Assembly: GCF_964355755.1 (NCBI RefSeq)
Contig: NC_092672.1
Location: forward strand, 2,976,001 to 3,040,000
Direction of reading: 5' to 3'
Length of the DNA: 64,000 nucleotides
From: Antedon mediterranea
Taxonomy: Eukaryota; Echinodermata; Crinoidea; Comatulida; Antedonidae
Shown here: one piece after another, positions 1 through 30,200 of the stretch
Layout of the letters: the number at the start of each line of letters is the position of its first letter
Position numbering within the stretch: position 1 is the first letter of the stretch
Notes under the pieces: model-generated
Seen by the model: the letters and a program-made list of their open reading frames with translations, nothing else
Database searches by the model: none
What the model was told of the DNA's origin: nothing
Position numbers and translations under genes: made by a program

Positions 1-298
1 ATGTGAGTGAGCCTCGCCTCTAATTACGAATCAATCAGTAAATATTTATATAGACATTCAGTATTTATACTTTATTCTATTAATTTATTATGAAAACATA
101 TTATTATATATTGTACTTTCAAAACGATTTCCGTCGGTAGTGACGTGATAACTTTTTTTTGTGGATTTCTTTACTCTATTCTGATTGGTTATTTGGTTCA
201 CTTCCCCTGGCTCAATAACCGTCATACACATTTGTGATAGAAATTCACGGAGTCAGAACTGGGGGTTCACTGCAGTCGAGATTGAGCATTGGGAAGGT
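1..298. other. 5' flank of MMP-A
   Basis: No coding exon is recognised here. The stretch is AT-rich and should hold the 5' untranslated region and promoter of the metalloproteinase that starts at 299. I see no convincing TATA box or other core promoter element. Confidence 0.4.
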
Positions 299-7732
<7,434 letters not shown>

Positions 7733-8275
7733 ATAACCATTCCTTTTAAACATTGCAATACCTGTTTCGAGTTCACTTTTAGTGACATTAATTCTTAATT
7801 TTGATTTTTATTATTTTGTTTTTGCTTTGATTCATCAAGCAACATGATTACAGGGTACGGATGCAGGGTTACATCCTATATTAGACACATTCAAACTGCG
7901 CATGCGCATTGGTAAATTGTTTATACGTCATTCAGACTTTTAGTTTGAATAGCGATTGTGTTAATAATAGATGTAAACAGTAATTCACATACAAAATAGA
8001 ATAAGTTGTGCATTCACACTACTATTCAACTAATACTTTTCATTTAAATAAATATAAGTATAAATTTAAAAAAAACTGTGTTTGCATCGATTGCTTTCAA
8101 AATGATGTAAATAGTTTGTATGTATTCTGAGATTATGTAAAATAACATTTCTACTTAAATAAATCTATATATAATTCTATATATTTCTATTTATATAAAT
8201 TACCGCATGTATTTGTTTGACTTTGTATACGGAGGATTCAGTATTTGTTCTTTTCATTGTATTTTTAAATTGTTG

Positions 8276-8281
8276 AATAAA
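8276..8281 (+). terminator. Candidate poly(A) signal of MMP-A
   Basis: A canonical AATAAA lies 544 nt after the MMP-A stop. Other AATAAA hexamers occur at about 8047 and 8158, so the used site is uncertain. Confidence 0.4.
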
Positions 8282-9320
8282 ATTACAAGTTCTTAAAATA
8301 CTAAGGTGTACGTATTTTTTTGTTTTATTTTGCACGACAAGATACCATCAGCTTGTAACAAGCTGTATGTATGTAATAATTGTGATATTTTATCATTGTT
8401 GAGTGAGTATTAATTGACTAGTAATGTCTTCCAAAACTTTCAACCAATCAGATACCTGAACGTAAAATCCTTGTTGTACATAAACGCCCTCTAACGTCAA
8501 ATTATTCACTATAAACAAAGATGGTGTACTTTGCTATAAATATAAAAGTATACGTTGCGCCCTCTAAAAATATTAGCCTAACATAGCAATAGTAGATAAA
8601 GGCAATTGCATTATCTTACCCTGTCCTCAAGAAATTTAATGGTGACTTAAGTTAGGAAGTTTCTAATTGTCTCATTGACCAGAGAATACGGTAGATAATT
8701 TTTTAAATGCCATTTAACAAATTAAAATGCGTGGGCAAGTGTACATCCATACACAAATGTCAACAACGTTTTATAAAACGCATTCCCTCGTGTGCGATCC
8801 CATATCCGCATTTAATAAAAAGTCACAATGAGTTTGAACGCGTGGGCACATGTTTAAAACGCGTCATCTTCACTGGAAATTAGATGATAATTTTTACTGG
8901 TGTAAGTAGTTTCGAATTGTAAATTGGTCGATGTCTGTGATTATTTTTTCCACTTTTATTAAATTTCGGAAATGTTCTTATTGGGTATAACAAATTAAAT
9001 CTTCAAGAAAGGTACGAAAACGTAGTGAATAATGGAAGTGTCAAAGTTCAAAATTGTTCACAATCTGATAATTTCCCGTGAAAGATGAAATACAGGATGA
9101 CACGCTCCTTTGAGAATCATAATAGTAGTCTGCTTCTTTCTTTTACGATAATTCTAACCGCGCCATTAAACACTCATAATCAACAGCAGTATCTGCATGC
9201 CTGATTTAAAAATAAAGACATACTGCAGTCACATAAGTTCAACATTCTTTCAATTCAGGCTAGCATACCAAATGTGACTGAATCATGACTGAAGGTGTAT
9301 ATGTATGCTAGCTGTGTAAA

Positions 9321-9450
9321 GCATTGTCTACACTCAAAGTGTATGTGACAAAAAATATGATGTGCCCATATATGGAATGATGATGTCATATCACTATACC
9401 ATATTTGGGTATATCACTACCATATTTGGGCACATCACACACATATAGTC
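9321..9450. mobile_element. TTAA-type MITE, family A copy 1
   Basis: It contains the family hallmark: gatgtgcccatatatgg, then a dyad, then ccatatttgggcacatcac. The outer inverted repeats (tctacactatcaaac in better copies) are eroded. Confidence 0.65.
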
Positions 9451-9980
9451 CATAGATTTATGGTAATCAGGACTTTATAGCAATTAACACTTTAATTAAC
9501 ACATGGAAGAGTGAATCCTATCTATCATACCTCGTTTTAAAGGAAACATGAACTTCATAGAGATACCGCGCTATGACGTCATTCACCCTCCAAATTATGA
9601 TAATAGCAAATAATTTCCATTTCCAAGATTAGAATAAGGAGGACAGTTAGTAAGAAACGTTAAAATGCTGTTACCCTATTTTATAAAATGAATGTTGAAT
9701 AATGACTTGATCATTAACCTATGACGTCATTTTCACTGTGAACATTAGGGTTACGTAAGGGCCAACGACGCATTAAGAATATCAGTAATTTTTTAAACTC
9801 GGGAGTTTAAAATTGTATTAAAGAAATCGAAAGCATTATAAGTTGACGGGTGTCTGGAGTACAAAATAGCAACCCCTCACTATAGCATTTCCTTATAGAG
9901 TCTTATGTACTAATTGAACATTTCCTGGGACATTGGAACTGAGATGAGGAGAGAAACGTAAAATGAAAGTAGTGGGCTGT

Positions 9981-10005
9981 GGATGGATGGATGGATGGAT
10001 GGATG
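9981..10005. repeat. (GGAT)n microsatellite
   Basis: About six uninterrupted ggat units. Confidence 0.95.
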
Positions 10006-12017
10006 TCACCTGTGATGTAATAAAATATAAAGATAAAGAAATAGGTTAAGTCGGAAAAAAGGTACAAATCTGATGTTACCTTTTTTGGCAATTGAACCAG
10101 GCATAGTATAGTGAAATAAAGAATTGTTGATAAAAACGCTGTTGATTTGCTTTCTCACGTTCTGACTTCACTCGTTATGGTTGAAGAGGCTTACTTCTTA
10201 TTTACAATGTTAAAAAAAAACCAAAATTAGATCATAAAACTTTTCCTGAATGATATTTGCAAGAATCGACCAAATTGTCATGTCATTTTTTTGTTTTGAA
10301 CCATGTATGAATTGTTCCATTTAGTCATAAAAACGTGCCGCCCAATTAAAAAGACATCATTGCGATAAATGTAGTCATATTTCTGTGTTTCTTATTACAA
10401 TTGCCCATATTTGAAATGATTACTTCCAGTGGGTGAAACCCAATAGGCTAAATTATGCTACGTAACTAAGATAACTATGACGTAGGTGCAAACATTGACC
10501 AATAACAACCGATGATTCGTGATTTGCATCTGCTTTGCAACCAAAAACAAATGTTTCTTAAATTTTCGACTGACACCGTTTTAAAGAACATCTAGGGTCA
10601 ACGATTTGTTCGATTATAGTCTATATGTATTTAATTTAATAGTATGACAATACTTCCGGTATTTTCCAGGAATTGTTCCAGTTGGACTAATTATACTACC
10701 AATTCCAACCAGGTTATATATACAAATAAAGTAATATAGTAGCATCATTAATGGTTTCTAAAAACTGCATCAATGGTACTCATTGTTTAAATAACTATTA
10801 TGATTTTAAAAGAAACCTTTCCTTTCCGCTGATCCTCCCTAATGTGGTTTAGAAAAATCCATTTAAAGTTCAAAGATCTTTCTGTAATATTGTATTGTTT
10901 CATGCTCTGTAATTTGTAATTGTACTTTCTAATCCGATACTTTTATATTGATTGCAATATAGGTTATTTCAATTTGGAGATGCCTTGATACATCTGTTTT
11001 AAAATTGTGTTATGAAATAACAGATTACATCTATATTTAGTTTGTAGGCGAATTACTTTTGTGTATTGGAATATTTGAGCCAATGAAGTCCATCTAAAAA
11101 TTGGGAGGGACTACTATGTAGTGTGAGGTATTCAACGATATAGGGCTACGGTTGATAATGCATACGTTTCAAACGACTCTTCAGTAACCTTTTTACTGCG
11201 GTGCACTATGGGTAATATTCTTTTCCGACGATCCACCACCAGTGATTGCACAATTAATTAAAACAATGATGAGAAAATGTAAGGTCATTCAGTATATCTG
11301 CGTCATCAATGAATGGAATACACACGTAATGCTTTTCAGTTCCGAAGTTCAATAACCTATTTAAGAATTCTAGAAGAAAAACATGAAAAAAAAGCACCTC
11401 ACAGGGCATTGTAAAGTACGCGGATTATACTCACTTAAGTGACTTATTTGGAAGGCAGAATAAGCATTTATTCACAACAAACAACACGTAAAAAGAATAT
11501 ACAATAAATAAGATTGTGGACTAATATCATAATGATATTAATTATTACCCATTGATATAGGAGAGAGGTATCACATGTCGATAAGTGAGGAATTCATCGT
11601 CCCTGGACACCCAACAAGAAAACACATAAACTCAGAAACCAGTAAATGTGTGTAAATCTATGTTTGTAATTTTACAAATGTGTGCATTATAGTATGTCAT
11701 TACACCTAGACTAGTTTCTAGATGACTTGCAATAGTCAGTCAGAATCTATCTAGTTACAGTTGCAGAATCGGGTGTATTATCGTCATCCCAACAGCTGAT
11801 ACATGTCGTAATGTATGTATAGATATTGATTTTTCTGGAAAAGATTATTATTCATAATACTTAAGATACTGTTAATGAATCTTTCATCAAATGTTCATCC
11901 CTTCCCAATATTTTAATATGTCTATAAAAAGCTCTTCACTATCAAACTTTCCATTATTGTTTAAATCTTTGAAGGAAGTAAATAAATGTTATTTTGAATT
12001 GAATTGAATTTAAATTA

Positions 12018-12130
12018 TTTGACACAAAAAAAAATGTGATGTGCCCATATATGGACATGGTGATGTTATAACACTACCATATTTAAGCACAACTTTATTG
12101 TCTTCAAACTAGTTTGATAGTGTAGACAGA
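12018..12130. mobile_element. TTAA-type MITE, family A copy 2
   Basis: The left end is reduced to gacacaaaaaaaa, followed by the gatgtgcccatatatgg core. The right end is well kept (caaactagtttgatagtg, then tagacag). Confidence 0.65.
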
Positions 12131-12173
12131 CAGGTTCCGATGCCACTAATGTACTGTAACATTTTCTAAAATT

Positions 12174-12362
12174 ATGTTATTCTATATGTACATTATTGTT
12201 ATGTTATTCTATATGTACATTATTGTTATGTTATTCTATATGTACATTATTGTTATGTTATTCTATATGTACATTATTGTTATGTTATTCTATATGTACA
12301 TTATTGTTATGTTATTCTATATGTACATTATTGTTATGTTATTCTATATGTACATTATTGTT
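12174..12362. repeat. 27-bp minisatellite, 7 near-identical units
   Basis: The unit is atgttattctatatgtac followed by attattgtt. The 27-bp period keeps one frame open, producing a repetitive ORF (MLFYMYIIV per unit). I regard it as non-coding: no flanking coding sequence or splice context supports it. Confidence 0.9.
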
Positions 12363-12884
12363 TTAACCGTTTATAAGAAGAATTTAAAAAAAAAACAGTA
12401 GACCTCGAATAACTGTCCATCTCTTTTTATTTGCTCATATCTAAATAATAAACACGGTCTTACCACCTGGACCAAAAATTAAATGACTGGGCATTACATA
12501 ACCATGGTCATTGTATCTATCCGTGATATAACTACATACGTACAACCATCAATATAGCTCTGCCGCATTTCCGTTTTGATTATTTTTTTATATTCCAAGC
12601 GACTTGACTCCAAATAATATAATAATTTCAAGGACAAAAGGATTACAGCTTGATACGGATAATCCTTGTCCAATAGGATTTAGAGATCCGATTTCTGTCT
12701 CGTTAATTCGAAAGTCCACTTATAATAACTGATTAACCTAAATATGAGATGTAAATGAACGCAAAACTGCATCCTACATTTCTATTTTCTGTCTTTTTTA
12801 ATCATGCTTTGGATTTAACACAGTTGCTTTCATGGAACGGAAAACCGCGACGTTTGTTGTTTCATGTAACCTGGAGAAATATTT

Positions 12885-13145
12885 GATTTCCACTAGGACG
12901 CAAGACAATGACGTATAAAGCGCACCGCAAGTATTGCCCAATGACGCTTAACGCGATGGTGGATGATTGGTTCTTGTGCGTTGTGCTTGCGCCCTTAAGC
13001 TTGGCAACGCAAGGACGTAACGCAACGTCAGTGATTTGACCAATCACAAGCGATTGATTATTCGAACAGTGGCTTGTCATTGGTCAACTCGTTTGCGTTG
13101 CGCGTACGTCCTTGCATGGCGTCTCCTGTGGGAACCACGCTTTAA
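12885..13145. mobile_element. Family B MITE (gttcccactag type), long copy
   Basis: The left end is gatttccactaggacg and the right end gtgggaaccacgctttaa. Inside are the diagnostic gaccaatcacaagcgat and cttgtcattggtcaactcg blocks. Confidence 0.7.
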
Positions 13146-14189
13146 CATGGCATCGCCGTGAAAAACGTAGCTTATGATAAAAAGTATTTTTTAATTATTA
13201 CAATTTAAAAAAAATTGCTTTTTATGCCTGGGCGGTTGGACATAATATATGCTAGACCTAGTGCTTCACAATATTCAAACAAACTACATTTGAGTAGAGA
13301 ATATTATATTCTCATTCTTCAATCACGTTTTTGGTTTCTGAATAATTATGTTTTGCCAAACTGTCTTTTGATTATCCAGAAAGTTCATGCCATCACCACT
13401 GATGTGATGAGTTTCTCTAAAGAGATTTCTAGGCCGACTGAATATTGGCGATTGTAGCCTGCCGATATGGTCTTTCTTTATCCCGATTCCCAATACATTA
13501 AGACGTACATGGCTTAGCTGTTACTGTACGCTCGAGTTTCAAGAAATGACTTTCGTGGTCTTAAAAAAAAGAACACGTCAGTCTCGTTGTAAAATCGGTT
13601 ATTAGAGTTTATCTTTAATCCGAATACATCCAGACGTTAAACATACATAAATCACAAAACACAAATTATTATAAATTCATATCTAAAATGTGTTTATTTT
13701 CGACAATCTTTTTCACTTACTATTTTACATATAACAATATATAATATGGCATCATTTGATGAAGCCATGTTAGATATTGAACCATTTACATACTATGGTT
13801 TTATAACTTATAAGACAACAAAATTATTTTATTATTTAAAAATAAGGAATAATTATTGGAAAAGGCAAAGCTGGCGTGGAATAACAGCTATTTAGATAGC
13901 AAAAAATGCATAGGTTTTATAAATATTTAGAGAGATGAAAAGTCTGGAGTTCATAAACTCGCTTCACCCACCAATTGTTGACAGTGTAAATAATCCTAAA
14001 CACAAATTGAATGATCAAATTCAATTGTTATTCAACAACAACAACAAAAGTAAATTCATTTGTAATAACGAATGAACATACATTAATTGTAGGCCTATCA
14101 ACATAAATATAACAATAAAATAATAATCTAATATTTTACATTGAAATAATTATCCGTAATGATTTACCTACCATACAAAAGAAACACTA

Positions 14190-14274
14190 AATGTGCGCGT
14201 ACATAAACCTTGCGCGTAGCAAGTTATTACTAAACTGTACGCGCAACCTTGCGCGTAGCACTGTACGCGCACAT
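14190..14274. repeat. GC-rich inverted and direct repeat cluster
   Basis: tgtgcgcgtac and its exact inverse gtacgcgcaca flank two direct copies of ccttgcgcgtagca. The surroundings are strongly AT-rich. Function is unknown; it may be a remnant of a small foldback element. Confidence 0.6.
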
Positions 14275-14832
14275 CATGACGCACATACTGCAGAATTAAG
14301 CATGTGCTTATGTTGGCGATATTATATCATAAATGTACACATACAGTTTATTTAGGAATACTGTATTTCTAAAGCTACCTCGTATACATAGTGCATGGGT
14401 CCCGCCCTTGCCAATACATTTTAGAATGTTTTTCTAACATAAATAGTTAATAAGTTACTAAAATTCGTATATGGCTAATATTTTTTAATAACGTCAACGA
14501 TACACAAAGATATGGAATATCTCAGTGTATTGTTACATTGAAAATACATAATATTTAAAAAATAACTAATAATTACTTATAATTTCATTACGAATATTGA
14601 ATAGTTTCTTATGTAATCTAAAACGTGTCTATTATAACACGATTTTCATTCATTTTTTGTTCATTCATTATTGGTAAAGGTTACATACTTATGTAGTATA
14701 AAGAAACTATTATCACTTATACAACGTAACTGAGGAATTCAATTTTGCTTTAGTTTACCAAAACCCATCTTCGCAACGACAGCAGATTAAGCTATTTTAC
14801 TTTGGTTTGACACGTGTAGCAATTACAATTTT

Positions 14833-25152
<10,320 letters not shown>

Positions 25153-27260
25153 TATTGTATCTTTGTTTCGAAGATCGCCTGTAAAACTTGATGATAAATG
25201 GAACTTCCCGACTCGTATGCCTGTTAAATATGACTTATCTACTAGGATGCAGCCTCTTCTTTACCACTCCGAGCACAATGGAGTTCTTGTTAAAAACAGA
25301 TCGTTTAAAAAAAATGCGGAGTAAGACGACTTGAGGTTTGTGACCGGTGCACTTTCTTTGCCAGTAGCCAATTTATTGTTTCACGATTGTTTGATTTTCC
25401 AGGATCGCCTACAGGAGCTGATGACGTAATTGCCCATTGATGCGTTTAGTTGGTAACGTGACCTGAGTATGAGTCACTATTATTTGAACATTACAATGCA
25501 CTCCTGAGGGGAATTTTGGTAATGTTACGGAATGACTGGCCTGCACACGCGCACGTAACCTTTAAACCCGCCTTTAAGACAAAACGAAAACTTAATTAAT
25601 TAATAAAGTGCACTAGTAACTTCATTATCATATCCGTTCTAATTATGAACTATTGACCAAATGAATATTCATAAGATGAGATCATCTGAACTTAAGCAGC
25701 TTGCCTTATATGGTGTGCAAACGGAAACGAGATTTGTTTAACTATACAATATATTTTATTCGACAATAAACGGATAAAGGAAAGATCCGTTGAAAAGATT
25801 AACGCGTGTAAAGAATAATTGAATAAAAGAAATAATATAGTGTGTGACCTCAAATATTCATTTCGAAGCGTATGTTTCGATTCGTATTGAAATATATTAT
25901 CATGTCAGTTTGTCTGAGATCACTTAATATATGCCAAAATAATCAATGGAGTGCGTAATTGACAGATTTATACTAAAACACATTGCCTTCTTTAAGAACT
26001 ATATAACCTTTACCTAATTTACCCACTTACCCATGTTGCTAATAATAGTGATTTTACATCACGTTTATTTTTCATTTTCATTGTATATTTATAATTTAAT
26101 ATTTATAATTTAAGTTTCTATTACCATAGAAGATTTGATTTGAAGTATTTGCGAATTCAGATCGTTAAAATAAAGATTTATAATTAATTTATAATACAGT
26201 AAATATATATTTTTATTATTATTTATTATCTATACAATTCCATAACTAGATCCCCCTAAATTTTGTAACGTGCGATTTAAAAGGACAGGACATATATTAG
26301 GTTAAATGCACTTTATTTTATATTAAGTCTTGCCTAACCCTCTTCCCTTATTTTAAGAACGTCTGATGTGGACATTATATAAACCGCTAGCAGGGTCCAT
26401 TTTCTCTATACAATACAAGCTATCGAAGGAAAGTATATGATATTCAGACGATTAAAAAAAAACTTTTTGTAACCGCAAGGTTAGTGACAATAATGAAACA
26501 ATTAAAGCGAAGTTTGTTTTACCAAGATCATTTTATCATTACTACTTGTGTAGGAATGTGAGGTAATTATTAGAACAAAAGGTCCACTTTATTGGCACAG
26601 TCAACTTATAGGTTATGCTTATTGTGGTTTGCCTGACCGGATCGTAAAGCTAACAAGATCTCATAACTTAATATTAGTCATTCAATTCACCTGGGTACTT
26701 CATAAGACCTTCATTGTTTTTATGATGTTTACCTTTCCTCATATCTTATTTGTATTTGGTGAAGAAAGAAAATGTCTAATATTAAATAAAAAAGTATTTA
26801 CATATCCAGAGAATTTAAACTAAACGCTCATTTTAAATTATCTTAGGCTATATTGCCTGCTTAGAGGTGAAATATAAGATTTAACATCCCCGAGGGAATG
26901 ATATTTTGCTCGAGGGAACTGATATTTCCCGAAGCGATTTTATGGAAGAACGTTAAACTTGTATATAAGTTTACACTTTATAGAAACACGTACAAGGCCG
27001 CAAGTCGTTAACCACACCCCACTACCTAGTTCAAGGGAGGCGTACGTTACGCCAGCCATACGTCTTACGTGTGAACAAACCCTCATTGCTCAACTGAAAA
27101 ACCCTGACAAAAATTATTAAATTGTAATGTTTTAGCATTTTATAATACAATTTATAGAAATAAAAACGTTGAGTTTGCGCTATTTATGATGAAAAAGTTT
27201 TTAAAATATAACCGCCAGAGGGCGCTTATTTAGAAAAACTTAAAATTAATCTGAATGTGT
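25153..27260. other. Intergenic region between MMP-B and SLC22
   Basis: No exon is recognised. The proximal part (above 25152) should hold the MMP-B promoter and 5' UTR; the distal part holds the 3' UTR of the minus-strand SLC22 gene. The rest is very AT-rich, with no repeat or RNA gene that I can support. Confidence 0.45.
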
Positions 27261-30200
27261 CTATAATTTAGACTGTGTATACATTTCCCCGTTTGTTGCT
27301 TTGATCTTCCCAGCATGTAGATTTTCTCCTTCTTCCATAGTTTCAGGTAGTGGTCTATTTCGTGTTTCTGGAAGTATATATACTGCCAGGCAAGCCATAG
27401 CCGCCAACACTCCGAATAAAATCTCTACACCACCATCGTAGTGTGAGTTCTACGAGAAAATGTAGAGATATGCCTATTACAATATATTAAAGACCTTTTC
27501 TTCAACTTTACTTTAGTTTATATGCTTTAAACAATGTGGTTATCTATCGCATGTAATTTAAAGAATCCCTTTAAGACCCATTTACACTAGGGCGATAACG
27601 ATCGACGATAAAAGGATAAATATGCATTTTTCATACCTGAAACAAAAGAATTTTTAAAAGTTTCATCCTAGAACTATAGGATTATCATCTATGGTGCCTT
27701 TGATGAAAATAATATTTCCACACGTCCAATCAAATAACATCATGATTAGTAAGAGCAATAATATCGTTACAATACAACGATTTTATTGTTTTTATTGATC
27801 ATGACGTCATTTGATTGCATTTTCAAAAACAATAATTTTATCAAATACACACTGTAAAAATAGTGTTTAGATCTTAAACATGTATTTTGTACCCACTTTT
27901 TCCACACATTTAGCCTTAAACATGTTTAGATGTGAAACATGTTTAGGTTCTAAACACATTCTAAGCATGTAGTCTGTATCCAACTCAACACATCAGTGAC
28001 GTATTGATTGTTAAACATGTGGAGCAATATGAAGACAAGTTTAGGTTTTAAACGTGTTTAATTTGCCATGATGTGGAGCTCATGTGTGGAGCTTTTTTCC
28101 GCCACAGTAAAATCGTATGCACGCAACGCTAAACACACACCTAAACATTTTGACTGCTAAACATGTGGAGTAATTGAACATAATATTGACATTAGTCAAG
28201 TGGAGGAAAACAACATGTAGCTATAAACACGCTTAGCTTTTAAACACCCTAAACATGTAACTCGTGTCTAAAAGCTAAACGTGTGGAAAAAGTGGGTACA
28301 AAATATAGGTGTTTAAGATCTAAACACTATTTTTACAGTGCAACATATATGATTATCATATAGTTTCTAGAAAGAAAACTGTTCTTTCGTTTTATCCAAC
28401 AAAAATGTATGTTTATCTATTTATTGTTGTCGCCCTAGTGTAAATGGGCCTTTAGAACATTTTAATTGTAGTTGAATGAATTAGGCAAAGTTTTCATACC
28501 AATGTCAAGAAAAATGGTGCAATGATAGAACCTATTCTTGCAGCGAATGAACACGTTCCAAATCCTGTATTCCTGCAAATAAAAATTCAAGTTGTGTGTC
28601 TTATCATTGCAAACATTCTATATGGAAGAAAAACTACGGTACAAGACGAGCAAATTAAGTAAACACTTCGAGGCCTACATCAATATTTTCGCAGATGAAT
28701 ATCGTCGTACGTCATATTTTGGCCACGCTTCGTGGTATTAAGGTAAGAAGACGAGAATAATACTGTAGGCGCAACCATTGTAATACCTGAGTTCTGTGGG
28801 AAATATTTCATTTCCATAAAGCCAACCAGTTCCAAATGCTGCCACAATTGCACATTTTCCCAAGCATGCTGACGTCAGTATGATTGGAAATAGATTTGTA
28901 CCGTCACCTGGAAATCAACAAAATATATTGTAAAGAATAATCTAATCAGAGTAGCTTTAATATAGGTTCTCACTTCGACGCAATCGCAAGTACTTAGCGC
29001 ACCGCAAGTAATTTGACCAATCACGACGCGATGGATTATTCGAATTGTCATTTGTGATTGATCAACTTTAAATAAAGGATACTTACTCGACGTTAAAGGT
29101 GTAAATCCGGAAATGAAAGAAAATAACGACGCTGCAATAAGAAAGACAGAGAGTAACAGACGTCTATTATACCTGCAAGTAATACAAATTAATAATGTTA
29201 TTGGCGCATGTAATGTGTGCAACACTAAAGCGTGGTTCCCGCTATACTAGAACGCCGCAGCGCAGTGACGTATTGACACACAGTGATGTATTGCGTAATC
29301 ACCAGTGGGAACCGACGACGCAACAGTGCTGCAAAAATCGCAGGTTTGATTTCGCGCAGGCGGAGCAAAACACAATTATTGGAAGTGCATTTGTTCGTAC
29401 GTTGCGTAGGTTGCGTTACGTTGTGTCGCTAGTAGGAACCAAGCTAAAATCATCTTGTTTTACCGCGTACGGATCTTTTTATCGGCGGCTGCGGAGTTCA
29501 GAGTCAGTTTACCATTATATTGGTCATCTCTTTTATCAATATCTTGTCTGTGCTTTCATCATACAGTACTCCCACCTTTCAACCTTCACTTAACAACTTA
29601 CCACCACCTTATGTCATCTGAAGCTGCCTGCACAAGTAATCGATAAAAATTATGATTGATTTAAAATTAGAATGTCTGGATATGGCCGGGTGTTTTAGTT
29701 ACTCTCTTCTTTTTTACAAAATTGTTTAAAAAAATGATGAAAATAAAATTTTAAAAAAAGATTATAATTACCTCGGTAATAAATACACAGTAATAATTCC
29801 GCCTGGTAAATCAACCAAACAGACCAAGAACATGTTGAGATACTTATCACCATATAGATTAGAACTGTTTAATGCCATACCATAGTATACGAGGCTATTT
29901 ATCATACTATATGATGAAAGCAATTTGAAATAGATAATGAATAGGACAGAAGACTAGATGATTAATTAACGAAATATACAATAGATTATCTATATCATTC
30001 CTATGTCAGCAACGTAGCATAACTAGTTTACGCTATATCTGTAAACTAGAAAAGATATTATTTATTTATTTATTTATTTACATTTATTTACCCAGGGTAG
30101 CCCAAACAGTTAAAAACTGGTTTCCATTGGGGCCCTGCATTTCAGGTTTTTTTTTTTTCATTACGGTATTATTATGGCAAACAAAATGGCATAAAGAATA

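Larger units (their letters stand above)
7733..14832. other. Intergenic region between the convergent MMP genes
   Basis: No exon is recognised in 7.1 kb on either strand. It contains the 3' UTR of MMP-A, MITE copies at 9321-9450, 12018-12130 and 12885-13145, a GGAT microsatellite, a 27-bp minisatellite and a GC-rich inverted repeat near 14190. The remaining ORFs are short, AT-biased and match no family I know. Confidence 0.6.

Noticed and set aside
1-10. gtgagt at position 3 as the donor of an upstream exon
   Set aside because: Only two bases of the would-be exon are visible; cannot be supported.
12174-12401. 75-aa repetitive ORF (MLFYMYIIV units)
   Set aside because: It is open only because the 27-bp repeat is a multiple of three; there is no coding context.
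14190-14274. Structured RNA gene in the GC-rich repeat
   Set aside because: Direct and inverted repeats are visible, but there is no known RNA signature or promoter.
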